Origin: Hymenobacter convexus
GTDB taxonomy: Bacteria > Bacteroidota > Bacteroidia > Cytophagales > Hymenobacteraceae
Length of the DNA: 64,000 nt
Direction of reading: 5' to 3'
NCBI RefSeq assembly: GCF_030580955.1
Contig: NZ_JAUQON010000010.1
Location: 1 to 64,000 of the forward strand
Part shown: piece by piece, positions 51,876 through 61,206 of the stretch
Position numbering within the stretch: position 1 is the stretch's first letter
Layout: each line of letters starts with the position of its first letter
The notes under the pieces: generated by a model
The model's input: the letters and a program-made list of their open reading frames with translations, nothing else
The model's database searches: none
Told to the model about the DNA's origin: nothing
Program-made: the position numbers and the translations under genes

Positions 51876-53714
51876 CTACTGCCGTTCCAGCGCCAGCGCA
51901 TACGCTCGGTCGTAGTACACGCGCAGGTTTTTCCAGTCGAATAACTCGGCGGAGCTTTCCACGGCGTTGCGCTGCATGATGCGTTCACGGCGGGTGAGGA
52001 GTACGAAGTCCCAGAGCATGTTGCAGAGCTCCTCGGCCGATTCGTCGAAGGTTTTTTCCTGGCGGTGCACCACGAAAATGCCTTTGCTCTCGGGGTCGGG
52101 CACGTTTTGCAGGGCGTAGTCGCCAAAGCCTGAGAGGTCGGAGGTGATGGCGGGCACGCCGCGGGCCACGCATTCGAGCGGGGTATAGCCCCAGGGCTCG
52201 TAATAGCTCGGAAACACGCCCATGTGGCAGCCGCGCACAAACTGCCCGTACTCCATGCCCAGCAGGGGCGAGGCCGGCGACACAAAGTCGGGGTGGTACA
52301 CCATTTTTACCCGGTCGTGCTTGTGGTTGAGCAGGTTGGCCCGGCGCATGAAGTTCAGGATGTCGTCGTCTTGGTCGTTCACCAGGTTGTGGGTGATGAC
52401 GGGGGGCAGGGTGTTGGTCTTCCAGGTTTGGAGCGTGCGGCGGTAGCGCAGCTTCCAGTAGTCGTCCACCATGGCGCTGAGGTCGGGCAGCTTGTGGTCC
52501 TGGCTGGCGGCGGCGGCGTAGAACAGGCGCTCGCCCACTTGGCGCTCGATGGCCTGGCAGGTTTCGTGCACCTCATCCAGCAGGGCGCGGCGTTCCAGCA
52601 CCTGCGGGTTGATGCTGGTGTAGGGCCGCTTGGTGATGAAAAACATCACCACCTGGCCTTCCAGGCCGCTTTGCTGCAGGCGGTGGTTGAGGCGGGCCAG
52701 GGCTTCGAGGGTCAGGTCGAAGCCTTTGTTGTGGTACTCGTAACGGCCGGAGGTGAAGAAATACAGCGTCTTGTCCAGGTCGAAAGCGTACGACTGGAAA
52801 AAGTGGGCCATCACGAATTCGTGAATCTTGGCCTTGTACTGCTGGTGCAGGTTCTGGAACTCGTGCAGGGCCACGAAGCGCTCGATGTTGAGGCCGTTGG
52901 GCAGCACCGCGTCCGGAATCCTATCGAGCAAATAGATGCACTCGCGCACCGTCAGCTCGCTCACGGTGGTGAAGACGTGGCTGCCGTGGGCGGCGGCGCG
53001 CTCCATGCGCACGGCCGGCTCGATGTTGAAGTGCTTGGCTTCGGCCTCCCAGTTCACCCACATCAGGTGGTCGTAAAAGGCCGGGTCGTTCATGGCCAGG
53101 TAGCGGCCCAGCAGGGTGGCGTGCGTGGTGAAGAGCAGGTGCGCGGGCACCTGCAGGCGGCGCAGCTCCGGAATGGCCACGCCGGTCATCCACTCGTGGA
53201 AGTGGCCCAGCAGGCGCTGCGCGGGCTTCACCTGAGCCGCCACGTGCTGAAAGAAAATGGTGGTGAGGTGCCCAAAGGCAATGACCTGGTGCAGCAGGTC
53301 ATCGTTATCCGGCGAGGGAATACCGTGGCGGGACCACAGTTCCGACTTCAGCTGGCCGAGTCGGCCGTAGGTCTGAAACGGGTTGATGAGCACCACGCGG
53401 GGCCGGCCCGTCACCAGCCAGGTACCAATCTGCACGTCGTACCCCTGGGCGCGCATGGTGCGCACGGCCGCCCCAAACGGGTCGGAAGCGGTATGTATGG
53501 CCAGGTCGTCGTAGGGCTCAAATTCGCCCTGGGCCATGTTGGGGAAGTAGGGCCCAAGCAGGCAATACCGGTCGCCCCAGGCGGGCACGGTGGCCGGCAC
53601 CTTCGAGCGGATAACGGTGTAGATGCCGCCCACCTGATTGCAGACTTCCCACGCTACCTCAACGAGCAGCGAATCGGGAAACAGGGCTTCGGGGGCGTTG
53701 GCAGTGGTCTGCAT
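51876..53714 (-). CDS. Glycogen synthase, GT3 (eukaryote-like) family
   Basis: The 612-aa enzyme matches GT3 glycogen synthases rather than the bacterial GlgA (GT5) type. It begins with LLVEVAWEVCNQVGGIYTVI, the glycine-rich UDP-glucose-binding start. Other marks are GHFHEWMTGVAIPELRR, FTTHATLLGRYLA, VLPNGLNIERF, FFTSGRYEYHNKGFDLTLEA and the C-terminal catalytic PSYYEPWGYTPLECVARG with its Glu pair. UDP-glucose is the likely donor. ATG 53714 starts MQTTANAPEALFPDSL; the longer open frame upstream crosses a repeat. Together with the GH13 enzyme at 56453 it points to glycogen storage. Confidence 0.9.
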   Translation of the reverse strand: MQTTANAPEALFPDSLLVEVAWEVCNQVGGIYTVIRSKVPATVPAWGDRYCLLGPYFPNMAQGEFEPYDDLAIHTASDPFGAAVRTMRAQGYDVQIGTWLVTGRPRVVLINPFQTYGRLGQLKSELWSRHGIPSPDNDDLLHQVIAFGHLTTIFFQHVAAQVKPAQRLLGHFHEWMTGVAIPELRRLQVPAHLLFTTHATLLGRYLAMNDPAFYDHLMWVNWEAEAKHFNIEPAVRMERAAAHGSHVFTTVSELTVRECIYLLDRIPDAVLPNGLNIERFVALHEFQNLHQQYKAKIHEFVMAHFFQSYAFDLDKTLYFFTSGRYEYHNKGFDLTLEALARLNHRLQQSGLEGQVVMFFITKRPYTSINPQVLERRALLDEVHETCQAIERQVGERLFYAAAASQDHKLPDLSAMVDDYWKLRYRRTLQTWKTNTLPPVITHNLVNDQDDDILNFMRRANLLNHKHDRVKMVYHPDFVSPASPLLGMEYGQFVRGCHMGVFPSYYEPWGYTPLECVARGVPAITSDLSGFGDYALQNVPDPESKGIFVVHRQEKTFDESAEELCNMLWDFVLLTRRERIMQRNAVESSAELFDWKNLRVYYDRAYALALERQ

Positions 53715-53858
53715 AGGATGGGCGCGGGAATTGGACGGCGAAGAACGAGCGAAAGAACGTGGCGAAAGGTAAGCCGGTTTGGGCCGCACCTGCCAAATAC
53801 AGGAGGCTTTTTTTGAGGGCTTAGGCCAATTTTTATAGTTGAGGCAGTACGAATATCG

Positions 53859-53949
53859 CCTGTCATCCTGGGCGCAGCGAAGGACCTTCTCACGAATGAG
53901 CAAGCTGTTCAAGCGTGAGAAGGTCCTTCGCTGCGCCCAGGATGACAGG
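53859..53949. repeat. Perfect 36-nt-arm inverted repeat, GTCATCCTGGG variant
   Basis: Arms 53859-53894 and 53914-53949 match perfectly with a 19-nt loop. The core has CCTGGGCGCAGCG instead of CCTGAGCGCAGCG in both arms. It starts 2 nt downstream of the stop of the carboxylesterase gene. Confidence 0.95.
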
Positions 53950-53951
53950 TG

Positions 53952-55283
53952 TTATGCTTTCTCCACCTCCAGCACGCCTGGAATCTCTACTCGCTCGGGC
54001 AGCACGCCGGTACGGGCAAAATCAGCCCACAGCTGCCGCACCTGCCGGCCGGCGGCGTCGAATTCCTCCCAGTTGGCCGCGCCCAGCAGCGGCGTGGCGG
54101 CCCAGCCGGCGCGGTTGCCCAGCAGCAGCGGCAAATCCACGACGTGCGCGGCCCCGAATGGGCTGCCGGGCGGCTGGTAGGTGAGCAAAAACCGCCAGGC
54201 CCGGCCGCCCGCCCGGGCCTGCTGCGCGGCAAAAGCCTGCGCTGGGGCCAAGTAAATGCGGCGCGACGTGACCTCCGTGAGCAGGTGCACTACGCGGCGG
54301 CCCGCCAGCGGCAGGCGCTGCAGCCAGTTGAACGTCGGGTCGATGACGGCAAAAAAGCGGGTTTCTTCGGCCGTGGCGCCGATGAGTACGTCTATGTACG
54401 GGGCCACCGCGGCCCAGCTGGCGTCAATTTCGGTTTCGGGCGGGAGGGGCGCGGCGCCGTACTGGGGGCCGAAGGGCATGCCGCTTTTCAGGCCCTGCCA
54501 GCGGGCGGCTCTGACCACGGCGCTTTCGCGGGCCAGCACCTCGGCCACCGTTGCGGAGGGCAGGAGCGGGCCCATGGCCCGGCTCATGGCGCGTAGCATG
54601 CGCTGGCGATTGCGGGTGAGGCCCAGCGGGGCGCTGTGCAACATCACGCGCCGAAACAGGCCGGCCGCGCCCTCCGTGAGCATCAATTGAGCAATGGCAT
54701 CGGCCCCCGACGAATGGCCGAACATTGTCACCAACGCCGGGTCGCCGCCAAATGCGGTGATGTTGCGCTGCACCCAGCGCAGGGCTTCCAGCAAATCGAG
54801 CAAACCCAGATTGGGCGGCGTGTTGCCGCTGCCCAGAAACCCGAACAGCCCCAGCCGGTACGTCACGGCCACGAATATCACCCGCTGTTCGGCTACCCAG
54901 GTGGCGGGGTCGTAAATGGCCAAATCGCCCGCGCCGGATACGTAGGAGCCGCCGTGCACCCACACGATGACCGGCAGGCGCTCATTGGGGCGAAAATCGG
55001 CGGGCACGGTGATGGAAAGGCGCAGGCATTCCTCGTCAAAGCTGAGTGCGGCAAACAGGTCTCCCATCACCTGGTCCACCCGCGGGTCGGCGAGCTGTGG
55101 GCAGGCGGGAGCGGGCGCCGTGGCCTGGATGGGAGCCGTGGCGGGTGGCACCGGCACCGGCGGCTGGAACCGCGCGGCCCGGGCGTAATGAATGCCGGTG
55201 GCGCGTAGCACCGGCCCATCGGCCCGGCCGATGATGGTGCCGGCGGGGGCGGTGAAGTGGGGGGCGGTGGGGGTAGTAGGCAA
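53952..55283 (-). CDS. Carboxylesterase (type B-like alpha/beta hydrolase)
   Basis: The 443-aa protein has a carboxylesterase fold: oxyanion loop VIVWVHGGSYVSGAGDLAIY, nucleophile Ser191 in MFGHSSGADAIAQL, and QRNITAFGGDPALVT before it. SFDEECLRLSITVP is the usual early motif. The His probably is the one in GAAHVVDLPLLLGN. Length is somewhat short for the family (about 500 aa usual). No signal peptide is seen, so it is probably cytoplasmic. The start TTG 55283 is uncertain, because it overlaps a CAAAGTA (TACTTTG on minus) that resembles a -7 box. Substrate is unknown. Confidence 0.87.
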   Translation of the reverse strand: MPTTPTAPHFTAPAGTIIGRADGPVLRATGIHYARAARFQPPVPVPPATAPIQATAPAPACPQLADPRVDQVMGDLFAALSFDEECLRLSITVPADFRPNERLPVIVWVHGGSYVSGAGDLAIYDPATWVAEQRVIFVAVTYRLGLFGFLGSGNTPPNLGLLDLLEALRWVQRNITAFGGDPALVTMFGHSSGADAIAQLMLTEGAAGLFRRVMLHSAPLGLTRNRQRMLRAMSRAMGPLLPSATVAEVLARESAVVRAARWQGLKSGMPFGPQYGAAPLPPETEIDASWAAVAPYIDVLIGATAEETRFFAVIDPTFNWLQRLPLAGRRVVHLLTEVTSRRIYLAPAQAFAAQQARAGGRAWRFLLTYQPPGSPFGAAHVVDLPLLLGNRAGWAATPLLGAANWEEFDAAGRQVRQLWADFARTGVLPERVEIPGVLEVEKA

Positions 55284-55323
55284 AGTATGAAAAGAGAAAA
55301 AAATATAACATCATATAAGCAGC

Positions 55324-55418
55324 ACGTCATGCTGAGCGCAGCCGAAGCATCTCTACCGTAGCAGTAAAGCTTAATTACTTGCGCGGTAGAGATGCTTCGG
55401 CTGCGCTCAGCATGACGT
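55324..55418. repeat. Perfect 35-nt-arm inverted repeat, GTCATGCTGAG family
   Basis: Arms 55324-55358 and 55384-55418 match perfectly with a 25-nt loop. It carries the same core as 34216-34321. It lies 24 nt after the YitT-gene stop and 40 nt from the esterase start. Confidence 0.95.
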
Positions 55419-55442
55419 TCTAGTTTTAGTTGATAATGATGC

Positions 55443-56339
55443 CTAATGCAGCGCCCGCTTCTTGATGATGCCGCCCTGCGCGTCGTCGATGCGGTATTGC
55501 ACGATGAAGGCGCGGGGGTCGACTTCCTGCACGGCGGTGCGCAGGGCGGGCAGCTCCAGGCGCGTCACGACGGTGAAGACGATGTCGCGCTCGATGCCCA
55601 TTTCGCCGCGCTTGCCGTAGCCCGATTTGCCCTGGTACATCGTCACGCCCCGACCCAGCTTTTCGGTGATGACCTTGCGGATGGCGTCGCTGTATTCCGA
55701 CACGATGGTGACGCCCGTGTACTGCTCGATGCCGTTGAGCACGAACTCCAGCACGCGGGCGGCGGCGAAGTAGGTGAGCATGGAGTACAGCGCCGGCTCG
55801 GTACCGAGCACCAGCACCGCCACGCCGAAGATGACGACGTTGAGAATCAGGATTAAGTCACTGACTTTGAGCAGCACCAGGTAGCGGCTCACAAGCAGGG
55901 CGGCAATTTCGGTGCCGTCGAGCACGGCCCCGCCGCGCATGGCCAGCCCGATGCCCGCCCCAATGAACACCCCGCCGAACACGGCCGTGAGCAGGCGGTC
56001 GGGCGTCACATCGGGGAAAGGCACCAGGGCCAGCACCAGCGCCAGCCCGCCAATGCCCAGGGCGCTGCGCAAGGCGAAGCGGCGGCCCAGTTGGTTGTAA
56101 CCCAGTGCAATAAACGGCAGGTTGATGACCAGAATCAGAATGGAAAGCGGCAGGCGAAACGCCGTGGCCAGCAGCATGGAAACGCCCGTGACGCCGCCAT
56201 CAATGAAGTGACTGGAAAGCAGGAAGGACTTGAGCCCGAACGCCGCCGAAACCACCCCGGCGATAATAAACAGGGCGTTTTTCAGTTCGGAGTTGGGGAC
56301 GTTGTTGGGCTGAACAGGAGAGGAGTCGGTTGGGGCCAT
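55443..56339 (-). CDS. YitT family membrane protein with DUF2179 domain
   Basis: The 298-aa protein has six predicted helices in its first two thirds, with AAFGLKSFLLSSHFIDGGVT, NLPFIALGYNQLGRRFALRS and GGVFIGAGIGLAMRGGAVLDG as in YitT/YvjA proteins. The C-terminal DUF2179 part has MYQGKSGYGKRGEMGIERD and VVTRLELPALRTAVQEVDP. The family is an uncharacterised membrane family; the C-terminal domain may bind a ligand. ATG 56339 is used because it gives the usual short cytoplasmic start. The upstream open frame is inside a degenerate repeat remnant. Confidence 0.9.
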   Translation of the reverse strand: MAPTDSSPVQPNNVPNSELKNALFIIAGVVSAAFGLKSFLLSSHFIDGGVTGVSMLLATAFRLPLSILILVINLPFIALGYNQLGRRFALRSALGIGGLALVLALVPFPDVTPDRLLTAVFGGVFIGAGIGLAMRGGAVLDGTEIAALLVSRYLVLLKVSDLILILNVVIFGVAVLVLGTEPALYSMLTYFAAARVLEFVLNGIEQYTGVTIVSEYSDAIRKVITEKLGRGVTMYQGKSGYGKRGEMGIERDIVFTVVTRLELPALRTAVQEVDPRAFIVQYRIDDAQGGIIKKRALH

Positions 56340-56369
56340 AAGCAGGAGAAGCGGTGAGGCGCGAAACCT

Positions 56370-56429
56370 CAGAACGTGGGTGATGCAAAACGCAAAAACG
56401 CCATGCGACGCGGGCCACATGACGTTCTG
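56370..56429. repeat. Possible decayed inverted repeat remnant
   Basis: CAGAACGT (56370-56377) and ACGTTCTG (56422-56429) pair, and CATGACGTTCTG resembles the outer arm of the GTCATGCTGAG family. The rest of the arms no longer match, so it may be a decayed copy. Confidence 0.35.
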
Positions 56430-56452
56430 CTATACGGGAAGCGGGCCAATTG

Positions 56453-58348
56453 TTACCCTTCCTGCGACAAAATGAGCACCGCGTAGGGCGCCACGCCGAT
56501 GCTGCCGTGCCAGGCGTAGCCGTCGTATTCGCCCGCCTCGGCATCAATGCCGAAGCTGTCGAAATCGCTGAATTCGCCGTCGTAGCCGCGCCAGTCGCTG
56601 TTGAAGCGCACCGTCCAGCGGCCGGGGCCGGGCAGGCCGATGGTGTAGTTTTCGCGGGCCGCGTTGGCGAAGTTGGCCAGCACCACGGTGGTGTCGTTGG
56701 GCACGTTTTCGCCCTGGTCCCAGCGGGCGAAGGCCACCAGTTTCTCGGTGTTGTTGACGTGGAAAACGTGGGTGTGCTGGCCGCTCAGGCCGCGCGTCTG
56801 GCCCCGGAAGTTGCGGCGCAGCGCAATCAGGTCGCGGTAGAGGTGCACTAGGCCGGCGCGGGTTTCCACGTGGGCCCACACCAGCGGCTCGGCGTCGTTG
56901 AACTCGCCATCGGCCAGAAATTCCTGGCCCTGAAACAGCATCGGAATACCCGGCGCCGTGAACACCAGCGCGGCGCCCAGCGTGGTGCGCTTCTTGGAGT
57001 AGTAGCTGTCGGGCGCGTCGGGCATGATTTCGTCGGCCACGCGGCTTTTGCCGTTGGCCACTTCGTCGTGGCTTTCGGTGTAGATGACGCGGCGGAAGGC
57101 GTCGCCGTTGTAGCTCTCGGAGAGGGCATCGGCCACAGCCTGCATGTTGCGGTCGGCGTCGTTGGGCGTGGTCAGGGCTTCCACAATGGGGTACACGAAC
57201 GAGCTGTCCCATTGCGAATCGAAGCCCTGACCGCCGTTGGCCACGCTTTCGGTGATGCCGGCGTTGCCGCGCATGTCTTCGGCGATGGTGATTTTCCAAG
57301 GCATGGTCTGGTCGATTTCCTCGTTAATCCAGCGCATCAGGCTCCAGCCTTCGGGCAAGTCGTCGCCGGGGTTTTCTTCGCCCTTCACGTTGCGGATGAA
57401 GGCGATGGCATCGGCTCGCAGGCCGTCGACGCGGTATTCCTGCAGCCACATCAGGGCATTGTCGCGGATGTACTGGCGCACCTCGGGGCGGCCGTAGTCG
57501 GGGCGGTTGTGGCCCCAGGGCGTTTCGGCCTTCCAGTCGTTGTAGAAATAGATGCCGCCGCCGTCGTTCTCGCTCCAGCCGTCAAATTGCCACAAATCCA
57601 GGTCGCCGGGGCCGAAGTGGTTGTACACCACATCCAGCACCACCGCAATGCCGTGCTGGTGCGCCGCTTTCACCAATTCTTTGAAGGCCACCGGTCCGCC
57701 ATAGTCGCTTTCCAGCGCAAACGGATTGGCCGGGTTGTAGCCCCACGAGCGGCTGCCCGGAAACTCCGTGGCTGGCAACAGCTCGATGCAGTTGATGCCC
57801 AAATCGCGCAGGTAAGGCAACTTTTCGGCCACCTGGGCGAAGGTGCCCACCTTGTCAGCGTCGGGGGCGTTGAAGGTGCCCACGTGCAGCTCGTATATCA
57901 CCAGCTCGTTCCAGGCCGGCATCTGGAAGTTGTCGTCGGCCCAATCGAAATTCGGGTCGTGCACCACCGACGAGCCGGCCGAGTTGGTCACCTGCCGGGC
58001 GTAAGGGTCGTTGCGGTCGAACTGCTGCTTGCCGTTGGTAATGTGGTATTTGTACTCGTCGCCGGGCTTGGCGCCGGGCACGTCGATGGCCCAATAGCCG
58101 TCGGCCTCGTGCTGCAACGGGTTCTTCCCGGCATTCCAGTCATTGAAAGTGCCAATCACGGAAACCGCGTCGGCGTGGGGTGCCCACACCCGGAAGGTGG
58201 TGCCGCCCTCGTGGGGCACGGCGCCCATGCCGGGCTGCGGCGCGGGCCCGGTGGGCGGGGCGCTGGCCTTGGCGGCGGGCTTGGTGGCGGTGGTTTTGGA
58301 AGGGGTTTTGGCGCGGGGCGCGGGTTTGGAATCGGAAACGGTTGGCAT
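56453..58348 (-). CDS. CBM48-GH13 alpha-glucan enzyme, branching-enzyme-like
   Basis: The 631-aa protein has a disordered Pro/Ala/Lys-rich start (residues 1-40), a CBM48-like domain (TFRVWAPHADAVSVIGTFND, about 51-130) and a GH13 barrel. The catalytic residues can be placed: Asp313 in VDGLRADAIAF, Glu357 in KITIAEDMRG, Asp428 in TESHDEVANG. GYNPANPFALESDYGG and VVLDVVYNHFGPGD fit glycogen branching or maltooligosyltrehalose-type enzymes. A branching-enzyme role is the best guess; no partner glg gene is adjacent, but the GT3 synthase lies 2.7 kb away. No signal peptide, so cytoplasmic. ATG 58348 is chosen. Confidence 0.88.
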   Translation of the reverse strand: MPTVSDSKPAPRAKTPSKTTATKPAAKASAPPTGPAPQPGMGAVPHEGGTTFRVWAPHADAVSVIGTFNDWNAGKNPLQHEADGYWAIDVPGAKPGDEYKYHITNGKQQFDRNDPYARQVTNSAGSSVVHDPNFDWADDNFQMPAWNELVIYELHVGTFNAPDADKVGTFAQVAEKLPYLRDLGINCIELLPATEFPGSRSWGYNPANPFALESDYGGPVAFKELVKAAHQHGIAVVLDVVYNHFGPGDLDLWQFDGWSENDGGGIYFYNDWKAETPWGHNRPDYGRPEVRQYIRDNALMWLQEYRVDGLRADAIAFIRNVKGEENPGDDLPEGWSLMRWINEEIDQTMPWKITIAEDMRGNAGITESVANGGQGFDSQWDSSFVYPIVEALTTPNDADRNMQAVADALSESYNGDAFRRVIYTESHDEVANGKSRVADEIMPDAPDSYYSKKRTTLGAALVFTAPGIPMLFQGQEFLADGEFNDAEPLVWAHVETRAGLVHLYRDLIALRRNFRGQTRGLSGQHTHVFHVNNTEKLVAFARWDQGENVPNDTTVVLANFANAARENYTIGLPGPGRWTVRFNSDWRGYDGEFSDFDSFGIDAEAGEYDGYAWHGSIGVAPYAVLILSQEG

Positions 58349-58542
58349 TGAAAAAAGCAAAGCCCTCTGCCCGGGAAGCCGAAAATGCGGCCGGTGCAAA
58401 GCAAGAGGTAGGTGGGCAATACGCATCTGAGCAACTTTTGGCTAGCTCATGCATGCCGTCTGCTTGTTCAGGCTGTTGGTCAGGGCCGTAGCCCGGCGGC
58501 GCCGAGTTGCGGCTTTGCCAAATTCTCCCGACCTTTTCCGGC

Positions 58543-59214
58543 ATGAACGTCGCCACTCCCGCCGCCGAGGGCCGCACCACCCTCTATCATCGCCGCTACG
58601 CCAAGCAGCAAGCGGCTAAAACGCTGGGGCACGTCGCGCCGGCCCTGGTACTGTTTTTTGGCGTGGTGCCCATTCTGTCAGGGGAAGAGCATCTTACGTT
58701 CCTGGGAGCCTTGGAAATTGCCGTGGGCGCGGCCTACCTCGGGCTGATGGCGCGCGAGCTGCGGCACCTGCGCCACAACCCCTTTCACCGCGAGCCGGTG
58801 GCATGGCTGGAGCTGGCCGCCGCCAGCATTCTGGCCCTCGAAAGCTACCACATCTGGCACCGCCACCATGCCGCCGAGCTGGCCGGGGCGCCGCACCGGC
58901 TGCACGTGCTGCCCTGGCTGTACGCCGCCGTGGCGCTCATGTACGTGGTGCTGGCTTTCCGCCTCAACCAGCTGACCGACCGGCAGTTTCTGCACCTGCA
59001 CGCCGATGGGTTTGCCGTGCGCACCCACCGCCTGGGCCCGGCGCACGAGTTGACGTGGGCCGAAGTAACGGCCGTGGAGCCCGTGGGCCCCGCCGACGTG
59101 CTGGTGCACCGGGCAGATGGCCAGCAACACCGCATTTCCTTCGCCAACAGCCACGACGGCGCCGCGCACCGCGACCGCCTGCTGGCGCATTACCAGACGG
59201 CAAAGAAGAGTTGA
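58543..59214 (+). CDS. Integral membrane protein of unknown function
   Basis: The 223-aa protein has four hydrophobic helices: about residues 28-46, 53-69, 86-102 and 124-143. A basic start (RRYAKQQAAKTLGHV) precedes them and a soluble C-terminal part of about 75 residues (LHADGFAVRTHRLGPAHELT, WAEVTAVEPVG, DGQQHRISFANSHDG) follows, which reads like a small beta-rich PH-like domain. No family was recognised. His-rich HIWHRHHAAEL after helix 3 is notable. The ATG at 58543 is used. It is followed by another + strand gene after 89 nt. Confidence 0.7.
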   Translation: MNVATPAAEGRTTLYHRRYAKQQAAKTLGHVAPALVLFFGVVPILSGEEHLTFLGALEIAVGAAYLGLMARELRHLRHNPFHREPVAWLELAAASILALESYHIWHRHHAAELAGAPHRLHVLPWLYAAVALMYVVLAFRLNQLTDRQFLHLHADGFAVRTHRLGPAHELTWAEVTAVEPVGPADVLVHRADGQQHRISFANSHDGAAHRDRLLAHYQTAKKS

Positions 59215-59303
59215 GATAGAAAAGCTAAAGCAACCGGGCGGGCAACTTTGGGGACTGAATTGGGGTTTTGGGGGTAATCTTTGCCCCGCTTTTTTACCAC
59301 CCA

Positions 59304-59711
59304 ATGCGCCGACCCAAACCCGTCATTTTTGGCCTTTACGGCTGGTCGCCCGATTATGGCTTCCGCTACATTCACCCCGCCAACCGCCGCTCGTTCGAGC
59401 TGCTGGAGCCCGTGGGCAAGCTGTTTGAGAAAATAAGTGAAGACGAAGAGGGTGAATGGATTACCATTCGCTACGACGAGCAGCAGTTTCTGGTGCGGCC
59501 CGAGCTGTTCAAGGAAATATACCACAAGCCCAAGTTCAGCTTCGGCGATGCCGTGGAGGAGGTGACGCCGCAGCCGGGCCAGTACCGCCACTTCGGCCAC
59601 ATTTCGGACGTGTTCTGGAACGAGTCGACCGACACGGCTTCATTTCAGATTGTGGAGCGCAAGCGCAAGCTGCCGCACGTTTTCGCCGCCAGCGAGTTGC
59701 GGGCGGACTGA
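59304..59711 (+). CDS. Small cytoplasmic protein of unknown function
   Basis: The 135-aa protein starts MRRPKPVIFGLYGWSPDYGF and has RYIHPANRRSFELLEPVGKL, DEEGEWITIRYDEQQFLVRP, FKEIYHKPKFSFGDAVEEVT and HISDVFWNESTDTASFQIVE. It looks like one compact domain with alternating strands. No signal, membrane segment or catalytic motif is seen, and I cannot name the family. A TAATCTTTG sequence before it is close to a -7 box. The gene ends shortly before an inverted repeat and the convergent YfcC gene. Confidence 0.7.
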   Translation: MRRPKPVIFGLYGWSPDYGFRYIHPANRRSFELLEPVGKLFEKISEDEEGEWITIRYDEQQFLVRPELFKEIYHKPKFSFGDAVEEVTPQPGQYRHFGHISDVFWNESTDTASFQIVERKRKLPHVFAASELRAD

Positions 59712-59729
59712 GAAAGACGTCTGTTACAC

Positions 59730-59820
59730 CTGTCATCCTGAGTGCAGCGAAGGACCTTGTCACTTCTGCACTTTCGTTGTTCTTTAGTGGCAAGGTCCTT
59801 CGCTGCGCTCAGGATGACAG
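59730..59820. repeat. Long inverted repeat, GTCATCCTGAG family
   Basis: Arms 59730-59764 and 59786-59820 are 35 nt with two mismatches (both C/T) and a 21-nt loop. It separates two convergent genes, 18 nt from one stop and 15 nt from the other, so it could act as their terminator. Confidence 0.92.
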
Positions 59821-59835
59821 ACATAAACTCAAGCC

Positions 59836-61182
59836 TCACACGCCCAGCGCGATGGCCGCTACCACACCCGCCACGCCGAGCGCCAATAGCAAGCCGTAGA
59901 GCGGGGCCACGAAGCGAATCCACTGGTCGAAGCGGATGCCGCAGATGGCCAGCATGGCCAGCAGCGAGCCGTTGGTGGGCGTGATGAGCTCGCAGAGGCC
60001 GGCGGCGTATTGAAAGCACAGCACCACCACCTGGCGCGACATGCCGATAATGTCGGCCAGCGGCGCAAAGAGCGGCATGGTGAGCGTGGCCTGCCCGCTC
60101 ACGCTGGGCACGGGCAGGTGCAGCGCGGTTTGCACCACCATCATGCCCAGCGCGGAAAGCGTAACGGGCAAATGCGCCAACGGCGCCGATAGGCCCTGCA
60201 CAATGGTATCGACAATGTGGCCCTGCTCGAGCACCACGAAAATGGCGCGGGCAAACCCAATCAGCAGGGCCGAAAACGCAATGTCGCGGAAGCCGGTCAC
60301 GAAGCCTTCGGCCGTGCCCGAGAAACCCAGCCCGCCCAGCAAGCCGGCCCCCACGCCCAGCACGAAAAACAGCGCGCCCATCTGGTCGAAATTCCAGCCC
60401 AGGCTCACCACGCCGTAGCCGAAGATGCTGAAACACACCAGTAGCAGGAGCAGCACCAGGCCGTGGCGGCCGGCCCCGCGGGCATCGGCCACTACGTCGG
60501 CAATGGTGAGGTCGGGGGCTACGCGGTGGCGAATGGCGTGGCGCATGGTGCCCGCAATCCAGAGGGCCACGGCGGGCAGCAGCAGGGCTATGCGAAAGGC
60601 CCCGCCCGAGAAAAAGGGCAACTGCGCCAGCTGCTGCGCGATGACGACCTGAAACGGGTTTATCGGGCTAAACGCGGCGCCCACGATGGCCGCCCCCAGG
60701 CTGGCCGCCACGGCAGTGATGACGGGGTAACCCAGCCGCCGCATCAGCACGAGCAGCACCGGCACCAGGGGCACAATTTCCTCCCCCATGTTTTCCAAAG
60801 CGCCCATGGTGGCGAACAGCAGGCTCACGATGGGGATGACGAGCACCTCGCGGCCCTGGGCGCGGGCCAGCAGCCAGTCCACGCCGTGGCGCAGGGCGCC
60901 GGTTTGGTCGAGCACGGTGAAGGCGCCGCCGGCCAGAAAAATGAGAAAGATGATGTCCGCGGCGGCTTCCATGCCTTTGGGCACATCCACGAGCATGTCG
61001 AGCGGGCCCACGGGCGTAGCGGCCACGCGCTGGTAGGAGCCGGGCACCACCACCTCGCGGCCGGTGGCCGCGTTTTTCTGGCGGGCAAACTGGCCGGCCG
61101 GCAGCACATAGCTCAGCGCGGCGGCCAGCATGATGAAGCCCACCAGCAGCACCAGCGGGTGGGGAAAGCGAAAGGTGTTCAT
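59836..61182 (-). CDS. YfcC/DcuC-type carrier protein
   Basis: The 448-aa membrane protein has about 12 helices and the DcuC/YfcC pattern: PHPLVLLVGFIMLAAALSYV, DVPKGMEAAADIIFLIFLAG, GAFTVLDQTGALRHGVDWLL, LENMGEEIVPLVPVLLVLM, FSPINPFQVVIAQQLAQLP and PVPSVSGQATLTMPLFAPLA. The family contains anaerobic C4-dicarboxylate carriers and uncharacterised transporters; the substrate cannot be set from sequence. ATG 61182 starts MNTFRFPHPLVLLVGF; the open frame further upstream runs into an inverted repeat. Confidence 0.9.
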   Translation of the reverse strand: MNTFRFPHPLVLLVGFIMLAAALSYVLPAGQFARQKNAATGREVVVPGSYQRVAATPVGPLDMLVDVPKGMEAAADIIFLIFLAGGAFTVLDQTGALRHGVDWLLARAQGREVLVIPIVSLLFATMGALENMGEEIVPLVPVLLVLMRRLGYPVITAVAASLGAAIVGAAFSPINPFQVVIAQQLAQLPFFSGGAFRIALLLPAVALWIAGTMRHAIRHRVAPDLTIADVVADARGAGRHGLVLLLLLVCFSIFGYGVVSLGWNFDQMGALFFVLGVGAGLLGGLGFSGTAEGFVTGFRDIAFSALLIGFARAIFVVLEQGHIVDTIVQGLSAPLAHLPVTLSALGMMVVQTALHLPVPSVSGQATLTMPLFAPLADIIGMSRQVVVLCFQYAAGLCELITPTNGSLLAMLAICGIRFDQWIRFVAPLYGLLLALGVAGVVAAIALGV

Positions 61183-61206
61183 GGAAACGGATAGCGAAGT
61201 CTGGGA

